64,000 nucleotides of DNA from Burkholderia puraquae (GCF_002099195.1 NZ_NBYX01000009.1:186001-250000); one strand, 5' to 3'. Positions 28,879 through 39,965 are shown, numbered from the stretch's first letter. Translations and numbers: made by a program. Notes: generated from the sequence alone by a model not told the origin.

Positions 28879-29415
28879 TCAATCTTTCGGCAAGCGCAGC
28901 ACGTCGAGCGCATGCTGCGAAAACTCGACCCAGAACCGTTCGTTCGCGATGCCGGCCTGCAGTACCAGATGCTGAAGGCGCTTCGTACGCGAATCCGACT
29001 CCTCCGAAAAATCGCGCGCCTCGATCCGCAGGTACAGGTCGAGCTTCTCCTGGTGCAGCGCGATGCGCCGCCTGATTTCGTCCTCGAGGCCGGCCGGGCC
29101 GAGCACCGCTTCCGCGCGCAGGCGCACCATCAAGGCTTCGCGCAGCGGCGTCGGATCTTCCTGTTCGGCGATCCAGCGCCGCAACTCCTTCTTGCCGGCC
29201 GGCAGGATCCGGTATGCGCGCTTGCGGCCGCGCCCCGATTCGGCCGGCAGCGACTCGATCCAGCCCGTTTCCTCGAGGCGCCCCAGCTCGCGATAGATCT
29301 GCTGGTGCGTCGCCTGCCAGAAATAGCCGATCGAGCGATCGAAACGGTCGGCGAGTTCGGAGCCCGAACCGGGACGTTCGGCGAGGGCGGTGAGGAGTGC
29401 GTGGGGCAGGGACAT
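28879..29415 (-). CDS. PadR-family transcriptional regulator
   Basis: A 178-residue regulator from the ATG at 29415 (MSLPHALLTALAERPGSG). The N-terminal winged helix of PadR (SELADRFDRSIGYFWQATHQQ, recognition helix quoted in part: FWQATHQQIYRELGRLEETG) is followed by a long helical C-terminal dimerisation domain, as in the PadR-s2/VirR-like group. It faces the FadH-like gene across 150 bases that contain two inverted repeats, so it probably represses both that operon and itself. The longer reverse frame that runs on to 31.7 kb is a shadow of the reductase. Confidence 0.92.
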   Translation of the reverse strand: MSLPHALLTALAERPGSGSELADRFDRSIGYFWQATHQQIYRELGRLEETGWIESLPAESGRGRKRAYRILPAGKKELRRWIAEQEDPTPLREALMVRLRAEAVLGPAGLEDEIRRRIALHQEKLDLYLRIEARDFSEESDSRTKRLQHLVLQAGIANERFWVEFSQHALDVLRLPKD

Positions 29416-29487
29416 GTCGGATCGGAGGAGGCCGAAGAATGAACCGCATCTTGCCATATCGGGGCCATAGTACAAGATGATGAACGC

Positions 29488-29511
29488 GTTTATGCAACGA
29501 GTTGCATAAAC
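29488..29511. promoter_or_regulatory. Perfect palindromic operator, site 1
   Basis: The 11-base arms GTTTATGCAAC and GTTGCATAAAC flank a GA centre, a perfect 24-base palindrome between padR and the reductase gene. It is very likely the PadR operator because it is repeated nearby. Confidence 0.75.
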
Positions 29512-29531
29512 GAAGGCGGTGGAATAATATC

Positions 29532-29550
29532 TTTGCAACTTGTTGCATAA
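29532..29550. promoter_or_regulatory. Near-palindromic operator, site 2
   Basis: A second copy with arms TTTGCAAC and GTTGCATAA around a TT centre. Its centre is 41 bases from that of site 1, about four helical turns, so two dimers could bind the same DNA face. It lies 15 bases before the reductase start and overlaps its leader. Confidence 0.7.
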
Positions 29551-31590
<2,040 letters not shown>

Positions 31591-31640
31591 GATGTGAGAC
31601 CGATTCGTTTCTTTTCCGCCCGACGATACAGGAGTCTTCG

Positions 31641-32081
31641 ATGACGAACGCACCGCTGCATCTTCAACCCGCTGTCGCGCGATCGCTCGACACGTGGCAC
31701 GCGATGGTCGAACGCAAGGATTTTGACGCACTGGAATCGATCGTCCATCCGGACGCGGTATTCCGTTCGCCGATGGCGTTCAAGCCTTACGGGCCGGCGC
31801 CCGCGCTGTTGATGGCGCTGCGCACGGTGATTACGATCCTCGAGCATTTCACCTATCACCGCCAGTTCGTCGCCGACGACGGCAAGAGCGTGGTGCTGGA
31901 GTTCAGTGCGGCCGTCGGCGACAAGGCGCTGAAGGGGATCGACATGATCCGCTTCGACGACGAAGGGCGGATCGTCGAATTCGAGGTCATGGTCCGGCCG
32001 TTCAATGCGCTGCAGGCACTCGGCGCAGCAATGGGCGCGCGGCTCGGGCAGCAGTTGCCGGCGTTCAAGGTCGGCGGGTGA
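31641..32081 (+). CDS. NTF2-like (SnoaL-type) small protein
   Basis: A 146-residue protein with the cone-shaped NTF2 fold pattern: helix SLDTWHAMVERKDFDALESIVHPDAVFRSP (quoted in part: WHAMVERKDFDALESIVHPD), later VVLEFSAAVGDKALKGIDMI and IVEFEVMVRPF. Relatives include ketosteroid-isomerase-like enzymes and polyketide cyclases. It is 50 bases downstream of the reductase on the same strand with CAGGAGTCTTCG as ribosome-binding site, so it belongs to the PadR-controlled unit. Its substrate is unknown. Confidence 0.85.
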   Translation: MTNAPLHLQPAVARSLDTWHAMVERKDFDALESIVHPDAVFRSPMAFKPYGPAPALLMALRTVITILEHFTYHRQFVADDGKSVVLEFSAAVGDKALKGIDMIRFDDEGRIVEFEVMVRPFNALQALGAAMGARLGQQLPAFKVGG

Positions 32082-32552
32082 GCCAGGCTCCGGCCCGTCC
32101 GCGAGCAGCGTGGCGGGGCATCACGCCGCGTGCGCGCGCGATCGGCCGGTAGGCGAAGCACCAGCCGCTTTGGCTGCCGAACATGTTGACGGTGCCTGGT
32201 ACGCGCTCGATTCGGTATTCATGCGGGTTGTTTCCGTGAGGGTGTCGTTTGTCGGTTTGCCGTGCGTTCGGCCCAGCGCGCGGTCGAGCGGGGCAGGTTG
32301 CCGTCGAAGGCGTCCTGCAGTGGCGCGCAGGCTGGCGCGTTCGGTGGGGCGCGCATTCCAGGCCGCGGGGCGACAAGCTGTGGGTGCCGTTCAACTGCCC
32401 GTCGTAGACGCACAGTGCACCCCGGCCGGGGCAACCTGACAAAGTGCTGACGAATCAAGATGATATATTGTATCATCCGAGGTTTGCGTTACCGCGGGCC
32501 GGGCTGACTGGCACGGCCGCGTGCGGCGACACCATCCGAAGATCGATACGAC
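32082..32552. other. 470-base region upstream of the TonB receptor
   Basis: No gene is supported. I looked for a cobalamin riboswitch because the downstream genes resemble btu/fec systems, and did not see its conserved B12 box. The only clear element is the palindrome at 32459-32477. Confidence 0.5.
32459..32477. promoter_or_regulatory. 19-base palindrome upstream of TonB receptor operon
   Basis: GATGATATA-T-TGTATCATC is a 9-1-9 palindrome with 8 of 9 paired positions, 76 bases before the receptor start in an AT-rich patch. The geometry is that of Fur-superfamily sites, but the sequence matches neither the classical Fur nor Zur consensus well. Confidence 0.55.
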
Positions 32553-34763
32553 GTGACGAAAACCAGACACAACCCGGCGCGCGGGGAGCGGCACCACGCC
32601 GCGTCGCGCCGGCGCGCGGGCGCCTGGCGCGTTCGCGCGGCACGCGGCTGCACGACCCTGCTGGGTTGCGCGATGGCGACCTCCGGCGCGTTGGCCGCCG
32701 AAGCGGCCGCACTCGCTCCGGACGAGCGGCACGCGCTGCCGGCGATCAACGTCAGTGCGCAATCCGCACCGGCCGACCCGCTGACGCAACCGCTTGAAAC
32801 GGGTTCGCGCCTCGGGCTCGCGAGCCTCGACACGCCCGCGAGCGTCGAGACGGTTACGGCCGGCACGATCGAGGCGAGGGGCGATCGCTCGATACTCGAC
32901 GCAGTGACGCGCACGGCCGGCTTTGCGAGCGCGATGGCGCCCGGCACCGGTGGGACAGCATTGAGCGTGCGCGGCTTCAGCGGGCAGGAATCGGTGATGA
33001 CGTTGCTCGACGGCGTGCGGCTGATGCCCGCCGCCGGCACGATCACGTTTCCGTTCGATACGTGGTCGGTCGAGCGCATCGAGGTGCTGCGCGGCCCGGC
33101 GTCGGTCCTGTACGGCGAAGGGGCGATCGGCGGTGTCGTCAACGTGGTGCCGAAGCGGCCGCAGCGCACGCGCGAGACGGTGCTGCAGGTCGGTGTCGGC
33201 CCGGACGGCGCGAAGCGCGTCGCGTTCGATACGACGGGCGCGCTCGGCCCGCGGCTGTCGTATCGCTTCTACGCGAGCGACGCGCGCGCGAACGGTCTCG
33301 CCGAGCGGGCCGATACGCATACGACCGCCGTCGGCGGCGCGTTGAAGTTCGACGTGAGCCCGAAGCTCACGCTGACGCTCGATTTCGACTACGGCCGCCA
33401 GATGCCGGCGGCCTACTATGGCGTGCCCGCGCCGAACGGGGTGCTCGATCCGTCGCTGCGCAAGCTCAACTACAACGTCGGCGATGCGACGATCGCCTAC
33501 TACGACCAGTGGACGCGCCTGTCGGCCAGCTACCGGCCGACGGCCGGCGTGACGATCGACAACCAGCTTTACTACCTGACGTCGAACCGCCACTGGCGCA
33601 ATGCCGAATCGTATGTGCTCGACCCCGCGCGGGGTCTCGTCACGCGTGGCGACTATCTCGACATCGGCCACCACCAGCGGCAGATCGGCGATCGGCTGAG
33701 CGCACGCTTCGACGGCACGCTGTTCGGCCGCGCGAACCGCTTCGTCGTCGGCACGGAATTCAGCCAGGTCACGTTCGACGGCACCAACAATTCGCCGTAC
33801 GGCGGCGATTCGACGGTGGCCGCGCACGGCTTCGATCCCGGCGTGTTCACGAGCCCCGACCCGACGGTGCCGCAGTTCGGCACGCGGGCGCGGCAGGCGG
33901 CGGTGTTCGCCGAGAACCGGCTCGAAGTGCTGCCGCGGCTCGCGTGGGTGAGCGGCCTGCGCTACGACCACATCGCGTTCAGCCGCGAGCAGGCGGCGGC
34001 CGGCGCGGGCTTCGACAAGCGCTTCGCGAACGTCGGCTGGCGCACGGGCTTCGTGTTCGAAGTCGCGCCGACGCTCAGCGCCTATGCGCAGTACACGACG
34101 GGCGCGGAGGGTCTCGGCTCGCTCGTGACGCTGTCCGCGTCGCAGGCGAACTACCGGCTTGCGACCGGCGAACAGTGGGAAGCCGGCGTCAAGCAGACGC
34201 TGCTCGACGGCCGCGCGTACTGGACGTTCGCGGTGTACGACATCACGAAGCGAAACCTGCTCAGCACCGATCCGTTCAATCCCGCACTGCGCCAGCAGGT
34301 CGGCCGGCAATCGTCGCGCGGCATCGAGCTGACGGGCGGCGCGCGGCTGCCGCACGGCTGGACGATCGATGCGAACGCAGCGCTGCTGCGCGCGCGCTAC
34401 GACGAGTTCAACCAGAAGCTCGGCAGCGCGACGGTGTCGCGCGCCGGCAATGCGCCGGCCAACGTGCCGCAGCAGACGGCGAACCTGTGGCTCGGCTGGG
34501 CGTTTGCCGAGCGCTGGCAGGCGAATGCGGGCGTGCGTTACGTCGGCTCGACGTACGGCGACGACGCGAACCGCGTGCCGGTGCCGTCGTACACGGTGTT
34601 CGATGCATCGCTGCGCTGGCAGCCGACGTCGCGCACCGAGCTGGCGCTGTACCTGCGCAACCTCGCGAACCGCACGTATGCGGTGACGACGTCGAACGGC
34701 GGCGAGCAATGGCTGCTCGGCCCGTCGCGCTCCGCGGAGCTCGTCGCGACGATGCGCTTCTAA
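32553..34763 (+). CDS. TonB-dependent outer-membrane receptor
   Basis: A 736-residue receptor starting at a GTG. A long arginine-rich N-terminus leads to a signal region (CTTLLGCAMATSGALAA). The plug domain carries TPASVETVTAGTIEARG, LSVRGFSGQESVMTLLDGVR and the end motif VERIEVLRGPASVLYGEGAIGG (quoted in part). The 22-strand barrel ends with the aromatic terminus VATMRF, as required for outer-membrane insertion. It is the first gene of an importer operon: the ATPase start overlaps its stop (TAATG). The ligand could be a siderophore, haem or a cobamide; nothing in the sequence decides. Confidence 0.92.
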   Translation: MTKTRHNPARGERHHAASRRRAGAWRVRAARGCTTLLGCAMATSGALAAEAAALAPDERHALPAINVSAQSAPADPLTQPLETGSRLGLASLDTPASVETVTAGTIEARGDRSILDAVTRTAGFASAMAPGTGGTALSVRGFSGQESVMTLLDGVRLMPAAGTITFPFDTWSVERIEVLRGPASVLYGEGAIGGVVNVVPKRPQRTRETVLQVGVGPDGAKRVAFDTTGALGPRLSYRFYASDARANGLAERADTHTTAVGGALKFDVSPKLTLTLDFDYGRQMPAAYYGVPAPNGVLDPSLRKLNYNVGDATIAYYDQWTRLSASYRPTAGVTIDNQLYYLTSNRHWRNAESYVLDPARGLVTRGDYLDIGHHQRQIGDRLSARFDGTLFGRANRFVVGTEFSQVTFDGTNNSPYGGDSTVAAHGFDPGVFTSPDPTVPQFGTRARQAAVFAENRLEVLPRLAWVSGLRYDHIAFSREQAAAGAGFDKRFANVGWRTGFVFEVAPTLSAYAQYTTGAEGLGSLVTLSASQANYRLATGEQWEAGVKQTLLDGRAYWTFAVYDITKRNLLSTDPFNPALRQQVGRQSSRGIELTGGARLPHGWTIDANAALLRARYDEFNQKLGSATVSRAGNAPANVPQQTANLWLGWAFAERWQANAGVRYVGSTYGDDANRVPVPSYTVFDASLRWQPTSRTELALYLRNLANRTYAVTTSNGGEQWLLGPSRSAELVATMRF

Positions 34764-35560
34764 TGCGGCGCGGCGAGCTTCCCGTGGCGCACATGCTCGA
34801 CATCGAACGCGTAAGCTGGTCTCCCGGCGGTGCGATCGCCGTGCTCGATTCGGTGACGCTGGGCGTGGCCGAAGGCGAGTTCGTCGGGCTGGTCGGCCCG
34901 AACGGCAGCGGCAAGACGAGCCTGCTGCGCTGCGTGTTCCGATACGCGCGGCCCGATGCAGGCCGCGTCGCGCTCGATGCGCAGGACGTGTGGCGCATGC
35001 GGCCGCGCGCGGTCGCGCAGCGCATTGCGGTGCTGCAGCAGGAGACGCCGGACGATTTCGGGCTGACGGTCGACGAACTGGTCGGCATGGGGCGCACGCC
35101 GCACAAGCGGCCGTTCGATGCGGAGACGGCGGACGATCGCCGGATCGTCGAATCGGCACTGCGCGACGTCGGCCTCGTCGAGCGCCGTGCGCAGCGCTTT
35201 GCGTCGCTATCGGGCGGCGAGAAGCAGCGCGCGCTGCTGGCTCGCGCGCTCGCGCAGCAGCCCGAACTGCTGCTGCTCGACGAACCGACCAACCATCTCG
35301 ACCTGCGCCATCAGCTCGAACTGCTCGCGCGCGTGCGGCGCCTCGGCATCGCGACGCTCGCCACGATTCACGACCTCAATCTCGCGGCCGCGTATTGCGA
35401 CCGGCTCCACGTGCTCGCGCATGGCAGGGTCGTCGCATCGGGCGCGCCGGCCGACGTGCTGACCGAAGCGCTGCTGCGCGATGTGTTCGGCGTCGTCGCG
35501 CTCGTCGATCGCCATCCCGTCACGGGCCGGCCGCGCATTACGCCGCTTCATCCGGAATGA
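34763..35560 (+). CDS. ABC transporter ATPase, FecE/BtuD type
   Basis: A 265-residue ATPase. Walker A is VGPNGSGKTSLL, the Q-loop is LQQETPDDFG, the signature is LSGGEKQRALLARALAQ, and Walker B is LLLLDEPTNHLDLRHQ followed by the H-loop histidine in LATIHDLNLA. The order and spacing fit iron-siderophore or cobalamin importers. The ATG overlaps the receptor stop; a second in-frame ATG ten codons later (MLDIERVSW) is an alternative start. It powers the permease encoded two genes downstream. Confidence 0.93.
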   Translation: MRRGELPVAHMLDIERVSWSPGGAIAVLDSVTLGVAEGEFVGLVGPNGSGKTSLLRCVFRYARPDAGRVALDAQDVWRMRPRAVAQRIAVLQQETPDDFGLTVDELVGMGRTPHKRPFDAETADDRRIVESALRDVGLVERRAQRFASLSGGEKQRALLARALAQQPELLLLDEPTNHLDLRHQLELLARVRRLGIATLATIHDLNLAAAYCDRLHVLAHGRVVASGAPADVLTEALLRDVFGVVALVDRHPVTGRPRITPLHPE

Positions 35561-36549
35561 CCGCCATGCCGTTTCCTGTCTTGTCCTCAGTATCCCGCAG
35601 GCTGGTTGCCGCGACCGTGCTCGGCTGCGCGGCCGCTCATGCGGGGGCCTATCCCGTCACGGTGCGCAGTTGCGATCGCGACGTGACGTTCGAGCGCGCG
35701 CCGGCGCGCGCGGTGAGCAACGACGTGAACCTGACCGAGATGATGCTCGTGCTGGGCCTGAAGGACCGGCTCGTCGGCTATACCGGCATCGGCGGCTGGA
35801 AGACGGGCACCGCGCGCGTGCGCGACGCGTTGCGCGGCGTGCCCGAACTGGCGAGCCAGTATCCGTCGCTCGAGGTGCTGGCGGCCGCGCGTGCCGACTT
35901 CTATCTCGCGGGCTGGAACTACGGGATGCATGTCGGCGGCCCGGTGACGCCCGCGACGCTCGCGCCGTTCGGCATCCGTACATACGAGCTGACCGAATCG
36001 TGCTCGCACGTGATGAAGCAGGCGGCCGCGTCGTTCGACGACGTGTTCCGCGACCTGGACAATCTGGGCCGGATCTTCGGCGTCGACGCGCGCGCCGCGC
36101 AGGTCGTCGCCGCGATGCGCGCGCGTCTCGCGGCGGTGTCGCGCGCAATCGGGCATCCGCGGCCGCTGCGCGTGTTCGTCTATGACAGCGGCACCGACAA
36201 GCCGATGACGGCGGGCGGGCTTGCGATGCCGACCGCGCTGCTGGCGGCGTCCGGGGCGCGCAACGTGATGGCCGACCTGCCGCGCAGCTGGACGCAGGTG
36301 AGCTGGGAAAGCGTGGTCACGCGCGATCCGCAGGTGATCGTGATCGTCGACTATTCGGCCGTGACGGCTGCGCAGAAGCAGCAGTTCCTGCTGAGCCAGC
36401 CGTCGCTCGCGCGTGTGGCCGCGATCCGCGACCGGCGCTTTGTCGTGATTCCGTACGATGCGGCGACGCCGGGCCCCGAGAACGTCGCGGCCGTCGAGAC
36501 GCTGGCGCGCGCGCTGTATCCGGCCGCGTTCGCCGGGCCGGCGCGATGA
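35557..36549 (+). CDS. Periplasmic substrate-binding protein, FecB/BtuF type
   Basis: A 330-residue periplasmic-binding protein of the TroA/FecB helical-backbone class. A signal peptide (RRLVAATVLGCAAAHAGA) precedes the mature start YPVTVRSCDRDVTF. Family landmarks are RAVSNDVNLTEMMLVLGLKDRLVGYTG (quoted in part: LTEMMLVLGLKDRLVGYTG), a central helix, and VSWESVVTRDPQVIVIVDY. The start overlaps the ATPase stop (ATGA); an in-frame ATG three codons later is possible. It delivers the ligand from the receptor to the permease. Confidence 0.9.
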   Translation: MTAMPFPVLSSVSRRLVAATVLGCAAAHAGAYPVTVRSCDRDVTFERAPARAVSNDVNLTEMMLVLGLKDRLVGYTGIGGWKTGTARVRDALRGVPELASQYPSLEVLAAARADFYLAGWNYGMHVGGPVTPATLAPFGIRTYELTESCSHVMKQAAASFDDVFRDLDNLGRIFGVDARAAQVVAAMRARLAAVSRAIGHPRPLRVFVYDSGTDKPMTAGGLAMPTALLAASGARNVMADLPRSWTQVSWESVVTRDPQVIVIVDYSAVTAAQKQQFLLSQPSLARVAAIRDRRFVVIPYDAATPGPENVAAVETLARALYPAAFAGPAR

Positions 36550-37586
36550 GCGTGCACGTGCGTGCATCGCGGCCCGGCATGCGCGTGGTGCTGCCGGCGC
36601 TGGCGTTGCTGCTGGCCGTATCGATCGTCGCGTCGGCCGCGTTCGGCCCGGCGCCGATCGCGATGCCGGCTGCGGTGCGGATCGTCGCCACGCACCTCGC
36701 GTCGGCGTTCGGCGGGGCGGGTGCGTTCGCGGCAGGGGCGGGCGACGACAGCATCGTCTGGCTGATCCGGATGCCGCGTGCGCTGCTGGCCGCGATCGTC
36801 GGCGCGACGCTGGCAGCGGTCGGTGTTGCGCTGCAGGCGGCGACCGCGAACCGCCTGGCCGATCCGCACCTGCTCGGCGTGAGCGCGGGCGCGATGCTCG
36901 GCGCCGTCGCGGTTACGGTGATGGCCGGCGCGGCCTTCGGCCCGTTCACGCTGTCGGCGGCCGCGTTCGCGGGCGCGCTCGCGGCGACCGCCTGCGTCAT
37001 CGCGCTCGCTTACCGGCGCGGCCGGCTCGAATCGGACCGGCTGCTGCTCGCGGGCGTATCGGTATCGTTCATGATGGCGGCGTTCGGCAACCTGCTGCTG
37101 TATCTCGGCGATCAGCGCGCCGCGTCGTCGGTGCTGTTCTGGATGCTCGGCGGCGTCGGGCTCGCGCGCTGGGACCTGTTGCCGGTGCCGGCCGTGTGCG
37201 CGGTGCTCGCCGGCGGCGCGCTGTACGCGCGCCGGCGCGAACTGAATGCGCTGATGTCGGGCGACGCCGCTGCGGCGTCGCTTGGCGTGCCCAGCGCGCG
37301 GATGCGGCGCGAAGTGTTCGTCGTCGCGTCGTTCGCGACGGGCGCGATGGTGGCGGTGAGCGGGGCGATCGGCTTCGTCGGGCTCGTGACGCCGCATCTG
37401 TGCCGTCGCGTGGTCGGCGCCGAGCACGGCAGGCTGCTGCCGGTGGCCGCGCTGACGGGCGCGATCCTGCTCGTATGGGCCGATGTGGCCGCCCGCACGC
37501 TCGCGGCACCGGAGGATCTGCCGATCGGGATCGTGACCGCGATGTTCGGTAGCCTGTTCTTCGTCGCGCTGCTGCGCCGCCGCTGA
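36546..37586 (+). CDS. FecCD-family ABC permease
   Basis: A 346-residue membrane protein with about ten helices. It shows the FecCD pattern: WLIRMPRALLAAIVGATLA, QAATANRLADPHLLGVSAGA near residue 105, and GAIGFVGLVTPHLCRRVVG near 280. The start overlaps the binding-protein stop (ATGA). It completes a four-gene TonB-ABC import operon (receptor, ATPase, binding protein, permease), all translationally coupled. The operon contains no biosynthetic genes, so it scavenges a ligand made elsewhere. Confidence 0.93.
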   Translation: MSVHVRASRPGMRVVLPALALLLAVSIVASAAFGPAPIAMPAAVRIVATHLASAFGGAGAFAAGAGDDSIVWLIRMPRALLAAIVGATLAAVGVALQAATANRLADPHLLGVSAGAMLGAVAVTVMAGAAFGPFTLSAAAFAGALAATACVIALAYRRGRLESDRLLLAGVSVSFMMAAFGNLLLYLGDQRAASSVLFWMLGGVGLARWDLLPVPAVCAVLAGGALYARRRELNALMSGDAAAASLGVPSARMRREVFVVASFATGAMVAVSGAIGFVGLVTPHLCRRVVGAEHGRLLPVAALTGAILLVWADVAARTLAAPEDLPIGIVTAMFGSLFFVALLRRR

Positions 37587-37640
37587 GCGGCGGCGCCGTC
37601 AGGCGAGGGCATGCGCGGGTGGGGGGGGGGGCCGCCGGCT

Positions 37641-39026
37641 TCACCGAACCGGCGTGATCGCACCCGTGCCGTCGCGACGGCGCGCGTCGGCGTGCGTGCT
37701 CGCCACGTCCTGCGCGACGTCGAAGAGGTTGTCCGGCAGCGCGCGCATGGGCAGCGTGATCACGAAGCGCGCGCCGCCGAGCGGCGAATCCTCGAGCCGC
37801 ACGTCGCCGCCGTGCACCTGCGCGACGCGCCGTACGATCGCGAGCCCGAGCCCGAAGCCGCCCGTCTGCCGGTCGCGGCTGGAGTCCAGCCGCTGGAACG
37901 GTTCGAACACGCGCTCGCGCTCGGCGGCCGGAATGCCGGGGCCATCGTCGTCGACGCTCAGCACGAGCGCGCCGGACCGGTCACGGGTGGCGGCCAGCAA
38001 GACCTTGCGCGACGCATAACGCGCGCCGTTGCGGATCAGGTTCAGCAACGCGCGGGCGACGAGCTTCGGATCGCAGACGTGGGTTGCCGGGGCATCGAGC
38101 GTCGACACGTCGAGCGCGATGCCGCGATCGGCGATGTCGTCCGCGACGTTGCCGGCGACGCTGTCGATCAGCGCGTCGACGACCACTTCCATCGGCGCGA
38201 GCTCGCTCGCGCCTTGCTCGAGCCGGCCGATCGTCAGCAGCTCGGTAACGAGCTCGTCGAGTTCGCGCACGTCGCGCCGCAGCGCGTCGCGACGCTCGCG
38301 CATCCGTCCGGTTTCGTCGGGTTCGGCGAGCAGCGCGAGCCCGAATTCGAGCCGGGCGAGCGGCGTCTTCAGTTCATGCGAGATGCCGTGCATCATTTCG
38401 CGCTGCTGCTTCATCGATGCCTCGATGCGCGCGGCCATGTCATTGAACTGCTGCGACAGCTCGAAGATGTTCGACTTGCCCGACAGCTTCACGCGCGTCG
38501 ACAGCGTGCCGGCGCCGAACGCGCGTGCGGCGTCCTGCAGCCTGCGCAGGTCGCGCCAGTGATAGTGAATCCACAGCACCACCGCGAACAGCGTGCCGAG
38601 CGCGAGCAGCAGGTACGCATAGATCCGGATGTCGAGATCGGAGGCTTCGATCGGCCGCGCATGCAGGACCGAACCGTCTGCGAGCGGCATGTAGTAATCC
38701 TTGCCGTTGTAGCTGATCGCGATCCGGCCGGCATCGAGATCGCGCAGCGGCGCGCCGCTCAATTGCGCACGGGCGGCGGCCATCGACAGGAAGCCGAACC
38801 CTTCGTTGCCGTGTCTCGCGAGTTCGCGCAGCGCGAGCTCACGCTGCCCGCCCGGATGGCGCTCGAGGTAGTCGTTGAGCACGAACGCATAGGTCGTCAA
38901 CGAGTCGCGCTGCGCCTGCGCGCTGCGATCGTAGAAGATCCGGTCGAACGACAGCTGGATGAACAGGATCGACGCGGCGACGAACAGGATCACGACGAGG
39001 TACAGCCTGATCAACGGGCGCAGCAT
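37641..39026 (-). CDS. Sensor histidine kinase, RstB-like
   Basis: A 461-residue membrane kinase. Two membrane helices flank a periplasmic sensor (residues about 10-30 and 145-165), followed by a HAMP region, the phosphoacceptor HGISHELKTPLARLEFGLALL (H near 255) and the ATPase domain with DDDGPGIPAAERERVFEPF and RQTGGFGLGLAIVRRVAQ. The RLDSSRDRQTGG segment is typical of RstB. Its ATG directly abuts the stop of the response-regulator gene. The pair faces an outer-membrane MipA gene, which may be a target. Confidence 0.92.
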   Translation of the reverse strand: MLRPLIRLYLVVILFVAASILFIQLSFDRIFYDRSAQAQRDSLTTYAFVLNDYLERHPGGQRELALRELARHGNEGFGFLSMAAARAQLSGAPLRDLDAGRIAISYNGKDYYMPLADGSVLHARPIEASDLDIRIYAYLLLALGTLFAVVLWIHYHWRDLRRLQDAARAFGAGTLSTRVKLSGKSNIFELSQQFNDMAARIEASMKQQREMMHGISHELKTPLARLEFGLALLAEPDETGRMRERRDALRRDVRELDELVTELLTIGRLEQGASELAPMEVVVDALIDSVAGNVADDIADRGIALDVSTLDAPATHVCDPKLVARALLNLIRNGARYASRKVLLAATRDRSGALVLSVDDDGPGIPAAERERVFEPFQRLDSSRDRQTGGFGLGLAIVRRVAQVHGGDVRLEDSPLGGARFVITLPMRALPDNLFDVAQDVASTHADARRRDGTGAITPVR

Positions 39027-39752
39027 TTACTCGTCCCACGCAGAAGGGCTGAACAGGTAGCCGCGGCCCCAGATCGTCTTGATCTTGTGCGGCTCCGACG
39101 ACGCATCCTCGAAGCGGCGGCGCAGCTTCGAGATGCCGGAATCGACCGAGCGGTCGAGTCCGTCGAACTCGATCCCGCGCAACTGCTTCAGGATGTCGTC
39201 GCGGCTCAGCACGGTGCCGGCCGCGCGCGCGAGGATCAGCAGCAGGTTGAATTCGGCGGTCTTCAGGTCGACCGGCTCGCCGTGCCACGTGACGGTGCGG
39301 TTCGGCGGCGAGATCGCCAGCTCGCCGAACACGAGCGCTTCGGGCGCGGCCACCGGCGCTTCGGCGGCGGCCGGCTGCGCACGGCGCAGCAGCGCGCGGG
39401 CGCGTGCGACCAGCACGCGCGGCTCGATGGGCTTCGTCACGTAGTCGTCGGCGCCCGTCTCGAGGCCCGCGACCTGGTCGTAGACGTCCACGCGCGCGGT
39501 CAGGATCAGCACGGGGACGTTGGTGAACGCGCGGATGCGTCGGCACACCTCCATGCCGTCGAGGTTCGGCAGCATCAGGTCGAGGATCACGAGAGCCGGC
39601 TGGTGCTCGCGCACCGCCGCGACGGCGAGGTCGCCGCGCCGTACGACCGTCACCGCGAATTCATAGCCGTCGAGGTATTCGCGGACGAGCTGCGCAAGGC
39701 GGTCGTCGTCCTCGATCAGCAGTACGCGGTATTTGAGCGGATCTTCGTTCAT
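39027..39752 (-). CDS. OmpR-family response regulator, RstA-like
   Basis: A 241-residue regulator from the ATG at 39752, chosen because CTGAGGAGACC sits just upstream. The receiver domain has the acidic pocket (VLLIEDDDRLAQLV), phosphoacceptor aspartate in LVILDLMLPNLDG near residue 57, and lysine in DDYVTKPIEPRVL. The C-terminal winged helix (VFGELAISPPNRTVTW and DGLDRSVDSGISKLRRRF) is OmpR-like. It is first in a two-gene operon with the kinase. Its N-terminus faces mipA across 210 bases. Confidence 0.93.
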   Translation of the reverse strand: MNEDPLKYRVLLIEDDDRLAQLVREYLDGYEFAVTVVRRGDLAVAAVREHQPALVILDLMLPNLDGMEVCRRIRAFTNVPVLILTARVDVYDQVAGLETGADDYVTKPIEPRVLVARARALLRRAQPAAAEAPVAAPEALVFGELAISPPNRTVTWHGEPVDLKTAEFNLLLILARAAGTVLSRDDILKQLRGIEFDGLDRSVDSGISKLRRRFEDASSEPHKIKTIWGRGYLFSPSAWDE

Positions 39753-39965
39753 GGTCTCCTCAGGATGCGCGCGCCATCTCACAGCCGGGCAAGCCGGTGC
39801 GCGGCGCGGCACGCAAATTCTATCCGGCGCACCGAAGGCCGGGGGAGCGGGACGACAATCTCGAACAATCGAACACAATTGAGCACAGATTCTCCGTAGA
39901 TTCAGGACAGTCTCGGCGGAGAGCGGCACCTAGACTGCGGGCTCCGTCACTTTTATCTCAATATT

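Noticed and set aside
32082-32552. Cobalamin riboswitch before the TonB receptor operon
   Set aside because: A GGTGCC start-like string is present, but the conserved B12 box and the pseudoknot core were not found.
32391-35159. 922-residue reverse open frame over the TonB receptor
   Set aside because: Low-complexity arginine/alanine product without domains; antisense shadow of the receptor and ATPase genes.
37620-37632. Run of 13 guanines after the FecCD permease gene
   Set aside because: A homopolymer tract like this could be phase-variable, but it lies in the 54-base gap between convergent genes, outside any coding frame, and may be a sequencing artefact.
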